A stretch of 10,587 bases of DNA from Leptofilum sp965368765 (GTDB taxonomy: Bacteria > Chloroflexota > Anaerolineae > Promineifilales > Promineifilaceae): contig CBDUOF010000176.1 of the NCBI GenBank assembly GCA_965368765.1, positions 1 to 10,587 on the forward strand. Direction: 5' to 3'. Positions within the stretch are counted from its first letter, which is position 1, and each line of letters begins with the position of its first letter. Positions 1 to 6,776 of the stretch are shown here, in pieces. The translations under genes and the position numbers were made by a program. The notes under the pieces were generated by a model. That model had not been told where the DNA came from. It did not search any database and saw nothing but the letters and a program-made list of their open reading frames with translations.

Positions 1-908
1 TGCTAAATCCCACACTGTCGGATTTAGTCGGGGGCATTGAAAGCGTCACGCTGTCTGATGATGAAGCGCGCCGGCGCGGCACGCAAAAGACAGTGCTGGA
101 ACGTCGTGCGCCACCTACCTTTGATGTGTTGATTGAAATTCAAGATCGTGAGCAGCTGCTGGTGCATCCTGATGTGACGGCCTCGGTGGATTCTATGCTG
201 CGTGGCCAACCGTTCCGGGTTGAGTTCCGCTCCCGTGATGAGGCAGGCAAGTTGCAGGTAGAGCAGCAAAATGCGGTCGTGACCTCGGCAGCCGTGACGG
301 GACGCCGCGATGCTGGGCCTCGAAGGGAACGGGAGGAAAGAAACGGCCGTGTCTTTACCAATGGCAGCAACAAGCAAAATGGTCAGCAGGTAGAACAGTC
401 GCCCGCACCTGATTCGCCCGAAGAAGATTCCTCCACGCTGCGCGTTTTTGCGTATGGCGTCGCGCGCAACCGGCTTATCCAGGCGGCCAAGCGGCTCAAG
501 GTACACATTACGTTGGTGAACACGCTGCCAGAAGCAGATGTGTTAGTCACCTTGAAAAGTTATTATCGTAAACGGCGACAGCTGATTAATGACGCAGAAC
601 GACGCCGCACGCCCGTTTACGTGTTGAGGGCCAATACCGTTAATCAAATGGAGGGGTTTCTGGTTCAGGTAATGAACCTGGATTTGCCAAATGCGTCTGA
701 CCCATTTGAAAACGCCATTGCGGAGGCGGAGCGCGGCATCGAGCTGATTCAGACGGGCCAAACCTCTGTAGATTTGCGCCCGGTTGGCTCTGCCATTCGT
801 CGCTATCAACATCAGTTGGTGCGTCAGGCGGATTTGGTCTCGCATAGCTACGGCAAAGAACCCAATCGGTACGTACGCATTTTTAGTGCCGCCCGCACAA
901 ACAAGTAG
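1..908 (+). CDS. ycf45-like / R3H-domain nucleic-acid-binding protein, 3' part
   Basis: The reading frame is open from the left edge (first full codon at 3) to TAG at 906-908. About 301 residues are visible and the true start lies outside the window; the in-frame GTG at 93 is probably internal. The last ~35 residues look like an R3H domain, with an Arg-x3-His core (AIRRYQHQLV, about 792-821) followed by SYGKEPNRYVRIF, a fold that binds single-stranded nucleic acid. The preceding region (about 440-660) has the alpha/beta segment with LPEADVLVTLK and TPVYVLRANTVNQM seen C-terminal to the AAA ATPase of ycf45/SpoIIIAA-like proteins. An ATPase domain is therefore expected upstream but is not visible. 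A hydrophilic, low-complexity Arg/Glu/Gln/Ser linker spans about 300-437. The gene ends 11 bases before tmk, so co-transcription is likely. The family call is from motif recognition, and the exact role is unknown. Confidence 0.75.
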   Translation, partial: LNPTLSDLVGGIESVTLSDDEARRRGTQKTVLERRAPPTFDVLIEIQDREQLLVHPDVTASVDSMLRGQPFRVEFRSRDEAGKLQVEQQNAVVTSAAVTGRRDAGPRREREERNGRVFTNGSNKQNGQQVEQSPAPDSPEEDSSTLRVFAYGVARNRLIQAAKRLKVHITLVNTLPEADVLVTLKSYYRKRRQLINDAERRRTPVYVLRANTVNQMEGFLVQVMNLDLPNASDPFENAIAEAERGIELIQTGQTSVDLRPVGSAIRRYQHQLVRQADLVSHSYGKEPNRYVRIFSAARTNK

Positions 909-919
909 GAAATTCAGGT

Positions 920-1549
920 ATGTTTATAACCTTTGAGGGACCAGAGGGCAGCGGCAAGTCAAGCCAAATCACCCAACTGGCTCCTTTTTTACGGCAAAGG
1001 GGATTAACGGTTGTTACCACGCGAGAGCCCGGTGGCACACCCATTGGTGATGAAATTCGGGCCTGCGTTCACGATGTAGCGAACACGGCGATGACGCCGG
1101 TGGCGGAAATGCTGCTTTATTCGGCTTCCCGTGCCCAGCTCGTCGCTGAGTTAATACGGCCGTCTCTCGCTGCGGGCCACATTGTTTTGTGTGATCGTTA
1201 CGCAGACAGTACGATTGCCTACCAGGGATACGGCCGTGGTCTAAATTTGACCCACCTACACCAGGTGACCCAAATTGCCACGGGTAGTCTTCAGCCAGCG
1301 TTAACATTTTTCTTGGATATCGAGGTGGAACGTGGCTTAGCGCGCCGTACGGGCGGCGGCTTGGAGATGAATCGGCTCGATCTTGAAACGGTGCAATTTC
1401 ATCAACGGGTTCGAGCAGGCTACCATGAACTAGTGGCCGCGGATCCAGCACGTTGGGCAGTCATCGATGCAGATCGGCCGTTTGCAGCCATTCAAGCTGA
1501 ACTGCAGGCAATCACCTTGGCCCATCTGGACAAAATTGCTATACCCTAG
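920..1549 (+). CDS. tmk: Thymidylate kinase (dTMP kinase)
   Basis: The product phosphorylates dTMP to dTDP with ATP, an essential cytoplasmic step in dTTP supply. It has 209 residues, the usual length for bacterial Tmk. The P-loop GPEGSGKSS lies at residues 7-15, the TREPGGTPIG motif at 34-43, and the DRYADSTIAYQG nucleoside-binding signature at 92-103. A LID-like segment with two arginines (ARRTGGG) starts at 141. The ATG at 920 is preceded by AGGA at 907-910, which overlaps the stop codon of the R3H gene, so translation may be coupled. Two copies of ATACGGCCGT (1154-1163, 1228-1237) and a related TCGGCCGTTT (1474-1483) lie inside the gene. The stop is 4 bases from the stop of the convergent zinc-ribbon gene, leaving no room for a separate terminator. 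Confidence 0.96.
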   Translation: MFITFEGPEGSGKSSQITQLAPFLRQRGLTVVTTREPGGTPIGDEIRACVHDVANTAMTPVAEMLLYSASRAQLVAELIRPSLAAGHIVLCDRYADSTIAYQGYGRGLNLTHLHQVTQIATGSLQPALTFFLDIEVERGLARRTGGGLEMNRLDLETVQFHQRVRAGYHELVAADPARWAVIDADRPFAAIQAELQAITLAHLDKIAIP

Positions 1550-1553
1550 CACA

Positions 1554-1940
1554 CTATTCGCCTGAAACCCCGTCGGCACCTGCCGCTAAATCTGGCATTG
1601 ACTGCTCAATGGAATCTGGCGCTTCGCCCTTTTCTAATCGATCAACGACTTCGTTAAACTCATCCCCTAAATCTTCACCCATTTCATTTCCCATTTTCCG
1701 CATAAATTTACCTAAAGAGCGAGGGTCGTTTTCATCCAGGCCCGCTAGATTATCACCTTCCATCATCGTATCTAGCCGGGCATCTTCAGATTTGGCAAGA
1801 GAAACTCGGTTAATGCGGCGCTTCATTTCCTGGCTACCGCAATGTGGACAAACGGGTAGAACCTTGCCATACTCACTGTATGAAAATCGAAGTCGGGCAA
1901 ATTTGCCGCAAGCTTGGCAGCGAAAATCGTAAATTGGCAT
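1554..1940 (-). CDS. FmdB-family zinc-ribbon protein
   Basis: This is a 128-residue protein starting MPIYDFRCQACG, the typical opening of the FmdB putative regulatory zinc ribbon. Two CxxC pairs (Cys8/Cys11 and Cys31/Cys34, the second as CPHCGS) should bind one Zn ion. The C-terminal two thirds are acidic and charged, with a DPRSLGKFMRKMG segment at residues 72-84 and a run of Glu/Asp after it. I recall this tail from Chloroflexota members of the family, but that was not checked. The function of the family is not established beyond a presumed regulatory or nucleic-acid-binding role. ATG (1938-1940) is preceded on the minus strand by AAGGA (1951-1955) ten bases away. A predicted promoter and a dyad lie just upstream (1983-2011). 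The gene converges on tmk and diverges from gmk. Confidence 0.85.
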   Translation of the reverse strand: MPIYDFRCQACGKFARLRFSYSEYGKVLPVCPHCGSQEMKRRINRVSLAKSEDARLDTMMEGDNLAGLDENDPRSLGKFMRKMGNEMGEDLGDEFNEVVDRLEKGEAPDSIEQSMPDLAAGADGVSGE

Positions 1941-1982
1941 TGTACGGATATCCTTATGAAAATTGATCGATGCGATATAGTC

Positions 1983-2011
1983 ATTATACGGTTCAATGAA
2001 CCAGACATCAA
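1983..2011 (-). promoter_or_regulatory. Predicted sigma70-type promoter of the zinc-ribbon gene
   Basis: On the minus strand, TTGATG (2006-2011) and a perfect TATAAT (1983-1988) are separated by exactly 17 bases. Transcription would start near 1976, giving a leader of about 35 bases that contains the AAGGA ribosome-binding site. The decamer AAACGGCCGT (2010-2019) abuts and overlaps the -35 box by two bases. The prediction is from hexamer match and spacing only. Confidence 0.6.
1990..2002. promoter_or_regulatory. Perfect 13-base dyad in promoter spacer (candidate operator)
   Basis: GGTTCA-A-TGAACC is a perfect inverted repeat with 6-base arms and a one-base centre. It lies entirely inside the 17-base spacer between the -35 and -10 boxes of the predicted zinc-ribbon promoter. 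That position suits a repressor, or an activator that works from within the spacer. It also lies in the divergent gap to gmk, so it could affect both genes. No regulator is identified in the window. Confidence 0.4.
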
Positions 2012-2051
2012 ACGGCCGTAACCCACCTTACAACGAAAAATGTTCTTAAAA

Positions 2052-2064
2052 AGAGGTAATTGTG
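2052..2064 (+). promoter_or_regulatory. Ribosome-binding site that fixes the GTG start of gmk
   Basis: AGAGGT (2052-2057) lies 4 bases before GTG 2062-2064. It supports GTG as the initiation codon, since there is no in-frame ATG before the P-loop. Confidence 0.65.
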
Positions 2065-2685
2065 GTAGAAGAAAGTTTGTACAAAAAAGAAAATCATCCA
2101 AAGTTAATCGTGATTTCCGGCCCTTCCGGCGTTGGTAAAGATACTATAGCCCGGCAGCTTATAGACAGTAACCCGGATGGCTTTTACTTTGTAGTAACCG
2201 CGACAACCCGCCCTCCTCGCGTTGGTGAAACGCACGGGGAAGATTATTTCTTCTTTAGCAATGATGAATTTGCCCAGATGATTGAAAATAATGAACTGCT
2301 AGAATATGCTGTGGTTTACAATGATTATAAAGGGATTCCCAAGCAACAGATTCGAGACGCGCTCAACAGTGGTCGCGACGTAATTATGCGTGTCGATGTC
2401 CAGGGCGCGGCTACGATCCGCAAACTAATCCCCAATGCGATCTCCGTTTTTCTCACGTCCGAATCGGAAAGCGAACTCGTCCGCCGGCTTAGGGAACGTA
2501 AGTCAGAAACGGCCGAAGGGCTCAATTTACGAATTGCCGCCGCCCGTCAGGAGATGAAGCGGATTCAGGAGTTTGATTATTGGGTTGTCAATGCAGAAGG
2601 ATGCCAGGAGCGAGCTGTGCGGCAAATATTAAGCATCATTGAGGCAGCCCATTGCCGGGTGAAGCAGAAACCAATCGTATTATAG
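2062..2685 (+). CDS. gmk: Guanylate kinase
   Basis: The product phosphorylates GMP to GDP with ATP in the cytoplasm and is essential for GTP/dGTP supply. It has 207 residues, normal for bacterial Gmk. The P-loop GPSGVGKD is at residues 20-27 and the guanylate-kinase signature TTRPPRVGE at 48-56, followed by GEDYFFF. YNDYKGIPKQQ at 86-96 corresponds to the GMP-binding loop, VDVQGA at 111-116 to the core strand/Walker B region, and the Arg-rich LID (RRLRERKSET) starts at 141. A GTG start with a good AGAGGT site is used. The gene is transcribed alone from the divergent region and is followed 25 bases later by a strong intrinsic terminator. One near-copy of the iterated motif, AAACGGCCGA, lies at 2507-2516. 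Confidence 0.96.
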   Translation: MVEESLYKKENHPKLIVISGPSGVGKDTIARQLIDSNPDGFYFVVTATTRPPRVGETHGEDYFFFSNDEFAQMIENNELLEYAVVYNDYKGIPKQQIRDALNSGRDVIMRVDVQGAATIRKLIPNAISVFLTSESESELVRRLRERKSETAEGLNLRIAAARQEMKRIQEFDYWVVNAEGCQERAVRQILSIIEAAHCRVKQKPIVL

Positions 2686-2710
2686 ATTTGCAACGTGTCT
2701 CATTAAAGTG

Positions 2711-2748
2711 AAAGAGCGGGTTGGCCGTAGCCAACCCGCTCTTTTTTT
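2711..2748 (+). terminator. Strong rho-independent terminator after gmk
   Basis: A perfect 15-base-pair stem (2711-2725 with 2730-2744, core GAGCGGGTTGGC) closes on a 4-base loop, CGTA, and runs into seven T residues (2742-2748). It ends gmk transcription. On the other strand it lies 36 bases past the subtilase stop but is followed only by a broken T tract, so it may also slow minus-strand transcription. A small extra hairpin (GCAGC-TTAAT-GCTGC, 2758-2772) sits between it and the subtilase stop. Confidence 0.93.
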
Positions 2749-2783
2749 ACCTTACTAGCAGCTTAATGCTGCCACAGGAACTA

Positions 2784-5700
2784 TTATTGACCACCGTTGC
2801 TAATTTCACCGCTGAAGCAGGAAACGGCCGTGCCTTCAAATAGATCAGATGTCATTTCCGCACAGTTCGTCCAGTCACCTGGTTTCGTGCCGTAAGCACT
2901 ATACGTAATCACGGTCGTCTCGCCAGGTTCACCTGGGGTCGAGGAGACCAGAACATGGTAGTCACCAGCCGGGAAGGAAGGTGCCGGAGCATCACCTGCG
3001 CCGTCAAAGTAAACTTGTCCACCCGTGTTACCGAACTTGTTCTCGGCACCAACCGTCAGGAAGCCACCGTCGCCATCAGAAATTCCCTCACCATAGGTGA
3101 AGGTAATATCTTCAACGCCATTGTAGCCAATCCAGACCTGGAAAGAATTCAGTTCACCGTCACTATAATTAGAAACAGCTTCCCATTCAACTACAATCCA
3201 GGAGTTCGTGCCGTCACCCAAGGTGTTCACGATAACGCGACCACCAAATTCGGGGTTCAGGTCAGTCCAGAATGGCGCCAAAACGTTGTTCGGGACATTG
3301 TCGCTGGGGATTGCTTCGTTAATAAATTTAACATCCGCACCAGTACCGCCGCCTACAACAATATAGCCATTAGAAACCACACCAATCGTGGAATATGTCT
3401 CTCCAGCATACACAAATGCCGGAACACCCACATTGGCGATGCTTTCATCCGTAGCACCCAAGTCCAGGTTACCATCAAACAAGTCAAGTGGCAGGTAACC
3501 AGCCGGGGAAGCCAATGGGTCAACAACGGCATCTACAATAGCTGGGGCTGCGCCATAAAGCGTACCGCTCGCGCTCAAGGAACGAGAGCTGTTTTGCGTT
3601 GCGCCATCAACGCTACCATTTACCAGACGCAAGCGACGGGGCAACATGTCATTCATGTCAAAGTTAGCTTCGTCGAAGCTGGTGTTGGTAATTGTGATGG
3701 TACATTCGGTCGCTTCACCTGGAGCCAAGCTAGCAGAATCACAGCTCTTGTCGATGGTGACAGGGGCTTGTTCACGAACGATCGTGATTGGGAAGCGCAA
3801 AGCGTGGTCGCCGTGGGTCAGGTGCATAACGGCCATAGCCGTTTCACCTAAAGCAACGCCACTGGCGTCAACGTTGATGCTAATGGTTGCATCGCGTCCA
3901 GCACGAACACCGACAACGGCAGGAACGTTAACTTCCAAACCTGCGTCAGCTTCAACCGAAACTGTCCACCAGGCATCGTAACCAAGTTCGCTTTGCAGCG
4001 TACGAGCTACGGTCATTTCGCCAGGCATGTTGGGGATGTATAGGCTGGGGTAGTTGGCATTCCACAAATTATCTTCATACATGAAGAAGTTTGCAGTTGA
4101 TTCTGAAATGCTCAAACCAGGGTTGCCAGCGACGTTCAGGTCAATACGGCCAGAACCAGCATCAAAGTTGTCAACTGGGGTTACGCCATCTTCTTTAACC
4201 AGACCATCAGCCGTAGCGGTCAGCATCATAGCAGATTTAATTTGACCAGGCGTCCATTCTGGATGCAGCGCCATGAGCAAAGCTGCTGAACCAGCAACGT
4301 GGGGAGCAGACATGGATGTACCGCTAATGAGCTGATATAAACCTGGTTGACCAGCTATTTCTGCCGGATAAGGGGTATCACCGGCCAGGATATTGACACC
4401 TGGAGCAGTAATATCTGGCTTACTAACACCAAGGGTTTGGCCAGCGCCGCCACGGGAGCTGAAAGCAGCCATAACATCACCCTGAACCGGAGCTTTCAAG
4501 CCACCGCTCAGTGTACCCATGACATCGCTGTTGCTTGCCATGAAGTCAAGCAAAGCAATTCCTTCGGTATCCTGAACGTGAATGCCAGGAACCCAATGGG
4601 AGTCCGTGGACAAGCTTTGCAGTGAAGGATTGTACAGAACAAAACCACCAGCACCACCTTCAGCTACATTAAAGCTCTTGGTGACACGGGCAATGACGCC
4701 ACGTTTACAGACTACAATTTCACCATCAAAGGTGCCTGCTGGGAACGGTTGATTACACATGCCTTTTTCTGCATCTGCGTCATCCAAACCATCGTAGTCA
4801 GCAGCCAAAACAACGGGTGCCGGACCATACCCTGCAGTGATAGAAACGCCATCCAGCGTGAGAGATTCACTACCAGATTCAACAACGAGGTTAGCAACAT
4901 AACCGCGATCATGGGAGCTTGCTGCAATGGTGGTAACCCAAGGGCTACGTCCCGCAACGGTATCTGCACCTGGACCACTGTTACCAGCAGACTTGGAAAC
5001 AAAGATGCCATTCTCGTAAGCAGTTGCAAAAGCTAAGGAAACGGCGTCATTATATGGATCGCCACCACCACTGATGGAGTAGTTGATAACGTCAACTTCA
5101 TCAGCAATCGCCTGTTCAACAGCGGCAACAAGGTCACTAGTATAGCCACCTTCAACGCCTAATGCTTTGTAAGCAATGATCTGAGCACGGGGAGCAACAC
5201 CACTGATAATACCAAAGTTGCTACCCAAAACGGTAGCGGTCACATTGCTGTTACCAGCGGCCGTTGAAGCAGTGTGGGAGCCATGGCCGTCATCGTCACG
5301 AGCTGAAGTGAATTCAGTATCGATAAGGCCTGAGTTGGCTTCATAGGTGGCCATAAAACGGTAAGCGCCGATCAGCTTGTTGTTACATTGGAAATCATAA
5401 CCCAGATCGGAGCCATCAGCGCGGGTGCTACCCAAATCACAAGCATAGGTCCCTGGAGGCGCATCATAAGCATTGCCATTGAGGTCTGGGTCAGCAAAAG
5501 AGTCATTCTCAGGCCAAATACCAGTGTCGATGACACCAACAATTGTGCCTTCACCTGCGTTTTCCTGACCACCTAGAGCGCTCCAAACAGTAGGAGCACC
5601 AATCCATTGTGGACCAGCATCCGTATCAACTTCGTGGAGTTCATCAAGGTAGATGCCTGTAACACCTGAGATGGCAGTAATTGCATCCAGATTAGCGGCA

Positions 5701-6035
5701 GCAACGCGAGAAACAGCAACGCCATTAAAAACTCTGCTGTATTCATAGGTTACCTGGCCGTAAGCACCAAGAGCATCTTTAAGGGCACCAGCATCGGCTG
5801 TGTCGTCGATGGTGATAATTACGTTGACTTGTTCCAGATCGCCGATTTCAATTCGACCCGCTACAGCGGCCTCTTTGTCTGCGGTGAAGCTAGATTCAAC
5901 TGAAACACCACCGTTGGCGGTGAGTCCCCCGTCCTGGGCAAAGCCGAGGGAAGCTGAGGAAAGCACCAGGACGAGTGTAAGTACTGCTAGAAGCAGTAAA
6001 GTAAGCACACTCTTTTTTGGGTTTTTCTTAAACAT
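2784..6035 (-). CDS. Secreted subtilisin-like serine protease (S8), multidomain
   Basis: This is a 1083-residue endopeptidase predicted to be exported. A Lys-rich N-terminus and a long hydrophobic stretch (residues 9-30) ending near GFAQDGG form a Sec signal peptide. An I9-type propeptide spans about 66-137. The catalytic triad is Asp170 (GVIDTGIWP), His251 (DGHGSHTAS) and Ser574 (SGTSMSAPHVAG), with oxyanion Asn352 (SAGNSGP). A PA domain is inserted at about 405-512, as in cucumisin/lactocepin-type subtilases. An Fn3-like domain follows at about 640-755, then a DUF11-like segment and a beta-sandwich with SNGYIVVGG and APFWTDLNP (about 850-1030). There is no LPXTG motif or other anchor, so the enzyme is probably released or loosely cell-associated and degrades proteins for nutrition. 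ATG has AGGAG at 6041-6045, five bases away. The gene has only one copy of the ACGGCCGT motif (2822-2831, encoding T-A-V). Confidence 0.95.
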   Translation of the reverse strand: MFKKNPKKSVLTLLLLAVLTLVLVLSSASLGFAQDGGLTANGGVSVESSFTADKEAAVAGRIEIGDLEQVNVIITIDDTADAGALKDALGAYGQVTYEYSRVFNGVAVSRVAAANLDAITAISGVTGIYLDELHEVDTDAGPQWIGAPTVWSALGGQENAGEGTIVGVIDTGIWPENDSFADPDLNGNAYDAPPGTYACDLGSTRADGSDLGYDFQCNNKLIGAYRFMATYEANSGLIDTEFTSARDDDGHGSHTASTAAGNSNVTATVLGSNFGIISGVAPRAQIIAYKALGVEGGYTSDLVAAVEQAIADEVDVINYSISGGGDPYNDAVSLAFATAYENGIFVSKSAGNSGPGADTVAGRSPWVTTIAASSHDRGYVANLVVESGSESLTLDGVSITAGYGPAPVVLAADYDGLDDADAEKGMCNQPFPAGTFDGEIVVCKRGVIARVTKSFNVAEGGAGGFVLYNPSLQSLSTDSHWVPGIHVQDTEGIALLDFMASNSDVMGTLSGGLKAPVQGDVMAAFSSRGGAGQTLGVSKPDITAPGVNILAGDTPYPAEIAGQPGLYQLISGTSMSAPHVAGSAALLMALHPEWTPGQIKSAMMLTATADGLVKEDGVTPVDNFDAGSGRIDLNVAGNPGLSISESTANFFMYEDNLWNANYPSLYIPNMPGEMTVARTLQSELGYDAWWTVSVEADAGLEVNVPAVVGVRAGRDATISINVDASGVALGETAMAVMHLTHGDHALRFPITIVREQAPVTIDKSCDSASLAPGEATECTITITNTSFDEANFDMNDMLPRRLRLVNGSVDGATQNSSRSLSASGTLYGAAPAIVDAVVDPLASPAGYLPLDLFDGNLDLGATDESIANVGVPAFVYAGETYSTIGVVSNGYIVVGGGTGADVKFINEAIPSDNVPNNVLAPFWTDLNPEFGGRVIVNTLGDGTNSWIVVEWEAVSNYSDGELNSFQVWIGYNGVEDITFTYGEGISDGDGGFLTVGAENKFGNTGGQVYFDGAGDAPAPSFPAGDYHVLVSSTPGEPGETTVITYSAYGTKPGDWTNCAEMTSDLFEGTAVSCFSGEISNGGQ
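2822..2831 (+). repeat. AAACGGCCGT motif copy in the subtilase gene
   Basis: This is the only exact copy within the 3.25-kb subtilase gene, near its 3' end. In coding sense it reads ACG GCC GTT (Thr-Ala-Val). On the plus strand it has the same AAA-first orientation as the copies in plus-strand genes. Confidence 0.85.
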
Positions 6036-6130
6036 CTGTTCTCCTGTTTTAATTGATTCGTTGTAAGGTTTATTGTTTTCTTCGATTTAATCTTCCGACT
6101 AAATTTAAATCTGTTGTATGTCTGAGAATA

Positions 6131-6145
6131 AAATCACCTCCTCAA
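6131..6145 (-). other. Extended Shine-Dalgarno-like sequence without a start codon
   Basis: The minus strand reads TTGAGGAGGTGATTT, nearly the full complement of the 16S rRNA 3' end. No ATG, GTG or TTG lies at a normal distance downstream. It lies about 95 bases upstream of the subtilase ATG, which has its own AGGAG, and so would sit in the subtilase leader. It could be a ribosome standby site, part of a regulatory leader, or chance. Confidence 0.35.
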
Positions 6146-6368
6146 TTTCGGATTTGTTAACTTCATTGGTGGGTGCATTCATAAACCGCAAAATGATTTG
6201 CAGACAGCAAAAACCACCTGCAATCCTATTTGGCAAGTAAATAGCGTCAGCGTGGTTCAGTGGTTTGTATGACGAGCACCTTCCATAAGTTTTTCAGCAT
6301 TGTTTGCGTGCTTTTGCTATCAAACACAATTAGTAATTCCTGAAATTTGTATTATTTTCGTCGCATTG

Positions 6369-6382
6369 TGTAAGCTTTTACA
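6369..6382. repeat. Small dyad TGTAA-GCTT-TTACA
   Basis: This is a perfect inverted repeat with 5-base arms and a 4-base centre in AT-rich intergenic DNA. The arms can be lengthened to 7 bases if a 2-base bulge is allowed. It is operator-like in form, but arms this short also occur by chance. Confidence 0.3.
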
Positions 6383-6447
6383 ATTGAATTTCTTCTCGAT
6401 ACGGGGCGCAATCTTTACATGATTGGTGCGTTTTTAGCTGTACAAAA

Positions 6448-6476
6448 TTGATTTTTCGCTATTCCGCTATTATAGG
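6448..6476 (+). promoter_or_regulatory. Weak promoter candidate with internal direct repeat
   Basis: TTGATT (6448-6453) and TATAGG (6471-6476) are 17 bases apart. The spacer holds a tandem direct repeat, CGCTATT, at 6457-6463 and 6465-6471. If used, it would give a leader of about 300 bases for the NTPase gene or a small RNA. Each box matches the consensus at only four of six positions. Confidence 0.25.
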
Positions 6477-6579
6477 AATTACCTACGATGTGACTCGTTT
6501 AACATATCTATTCCGGATTACATTTTAGCTTACGAAATAGTTTCTTAAGGCGAGAAAGGATGTTTAACGCACTGTAACG

Positions 6580-6597
6580 ATTAGATTGTCATCTAAT
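6580..6597. repeat. Dyad ATTAGAT-TGTC-ATCTAAT
   Basis: This perfect inverted repeat has 7-base arms and a 4-base loop, about 180 bases upstream of the NTPase start. It is not followed by a T tract, so it is not a terminator. It is a candidate protein-binding site, and nothing else supports a function. Confidence 0.4.
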
Positions 6598-6724
6598 GCG
6601 AATTCTGAAATACGGATTTGACAATCGTTTTAATAGGTATCACTGTTGACAGTCCTTCGAATTTATGGTGGTGTACACAGGTTATTCTTGTGTGTATGGA
6701 GCGTAAATTTTTGCTCAAAATACG

Positions 6725-6734
6725 AAACGGCCGT
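6725..6734 (+). repeat. Intergenic AAACGGCCGT motif copy at the NTPase promoter
   Basis: This exact decamer lies just upstream of the -10 box of the NTPase gene; its last T is the T of the extended -10 TG. It lies outside any coding sequence, so codon use cannot explain it. Confidence 0.8.
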
Positions 6735-6742
6735 GTTATAAT
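6734..6742 (+). promoter_or_regulatory. Extended -10 promoter of the NTPase gene
   Basis: TGTTATAAT is a perfect extended -10 element (TGn plus TATAAT at 6737-6742), ending 34 bases before the ATG at 6777. The -35 region is poor: TTGCTC at 6711-6716 is 20 bases away, which is too far. The extended -10 would compensate. Transcription would start near 6749. Confidence 0.55.
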
Positions 6743-6776
6743 CCTGCTATTCACTATTGAAAACAAGATCTGACTT

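Larger units (their letters stand above)
6036..6776. other. AT-rich 741-base divergent intergenic region
   Basis: No convincing gene or RNA gene is visible between the divergent subtilase and NTPase genes. The stretch is clearly richer in A+T than its neighbours (the line at 6301-6360 is about 30% GC). It contains an extended anti-Shine-Dalgarno match on the minus strand (6131-6145), small dyads at 6369-6382 and 6580-6597, a weak plus-strand promoter candidate (6448-6476) and an extended -10 element before the NTPase gene. The short reading frames on either strand are tiny or overlap the NTPase gene antisense. The length suggests control of both flanking genes, but no known operator was recognised. 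Confidence 0.6.

Noticed and set aside
93..908. GTG at 93 as the start of the R3H gene
   Set aside because: The frame is open back to the left edge, and the upstream residues continue in the same style, so the gene is 5'-truncated by the window.
1014..1451. 145-residue minus-strand open frame inside tmk
   Set aside because: It overlaps a clear thymidylate kinase on the opposite strand and shows no protein-like pattern.
1963..1989. Plus-strand promoter for gmk (TTGATC with TTATAC)
   Set aside because: The spacer is only 15 bases and both boxes are imperfect; gmk surely has a promoter in this gap, but this one is not convincing.
2955..3851. 298-residue plus-strand open frame antisense to the subtilase
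   Set aside because: It is an antisense shadow of a gene with clear catalytic motifs; the translation has no recognisable domain and no ribosome-binding site.
6404..6435. Terminator-like hairpin (CGCAATC ... GATTG-GTG-CG) followed by five T residues
   Set aside because: The stem needs a 3-base bulge and no plus-strand gene lies upstream; too weak to call.
6560..6577. ATG after AAGG opening a five-codon frame in the intergenic region
   Set aside because: The putative ribosome-binding site touches the ATG and the frame is only five codons long.
6618..6651. Two perfect TTGACA hexamers (6618-6623 and 6646-6651)
   Set aside because: Neither has an acceptable -10 box at 16-18 bases, so they are likely chance in AT-rich DNA.
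6665..6706. 13-codon open frame upstream of the NTPase gene
   Set aside because: No ribosome-binding site and no conservation evidence; too short to support.
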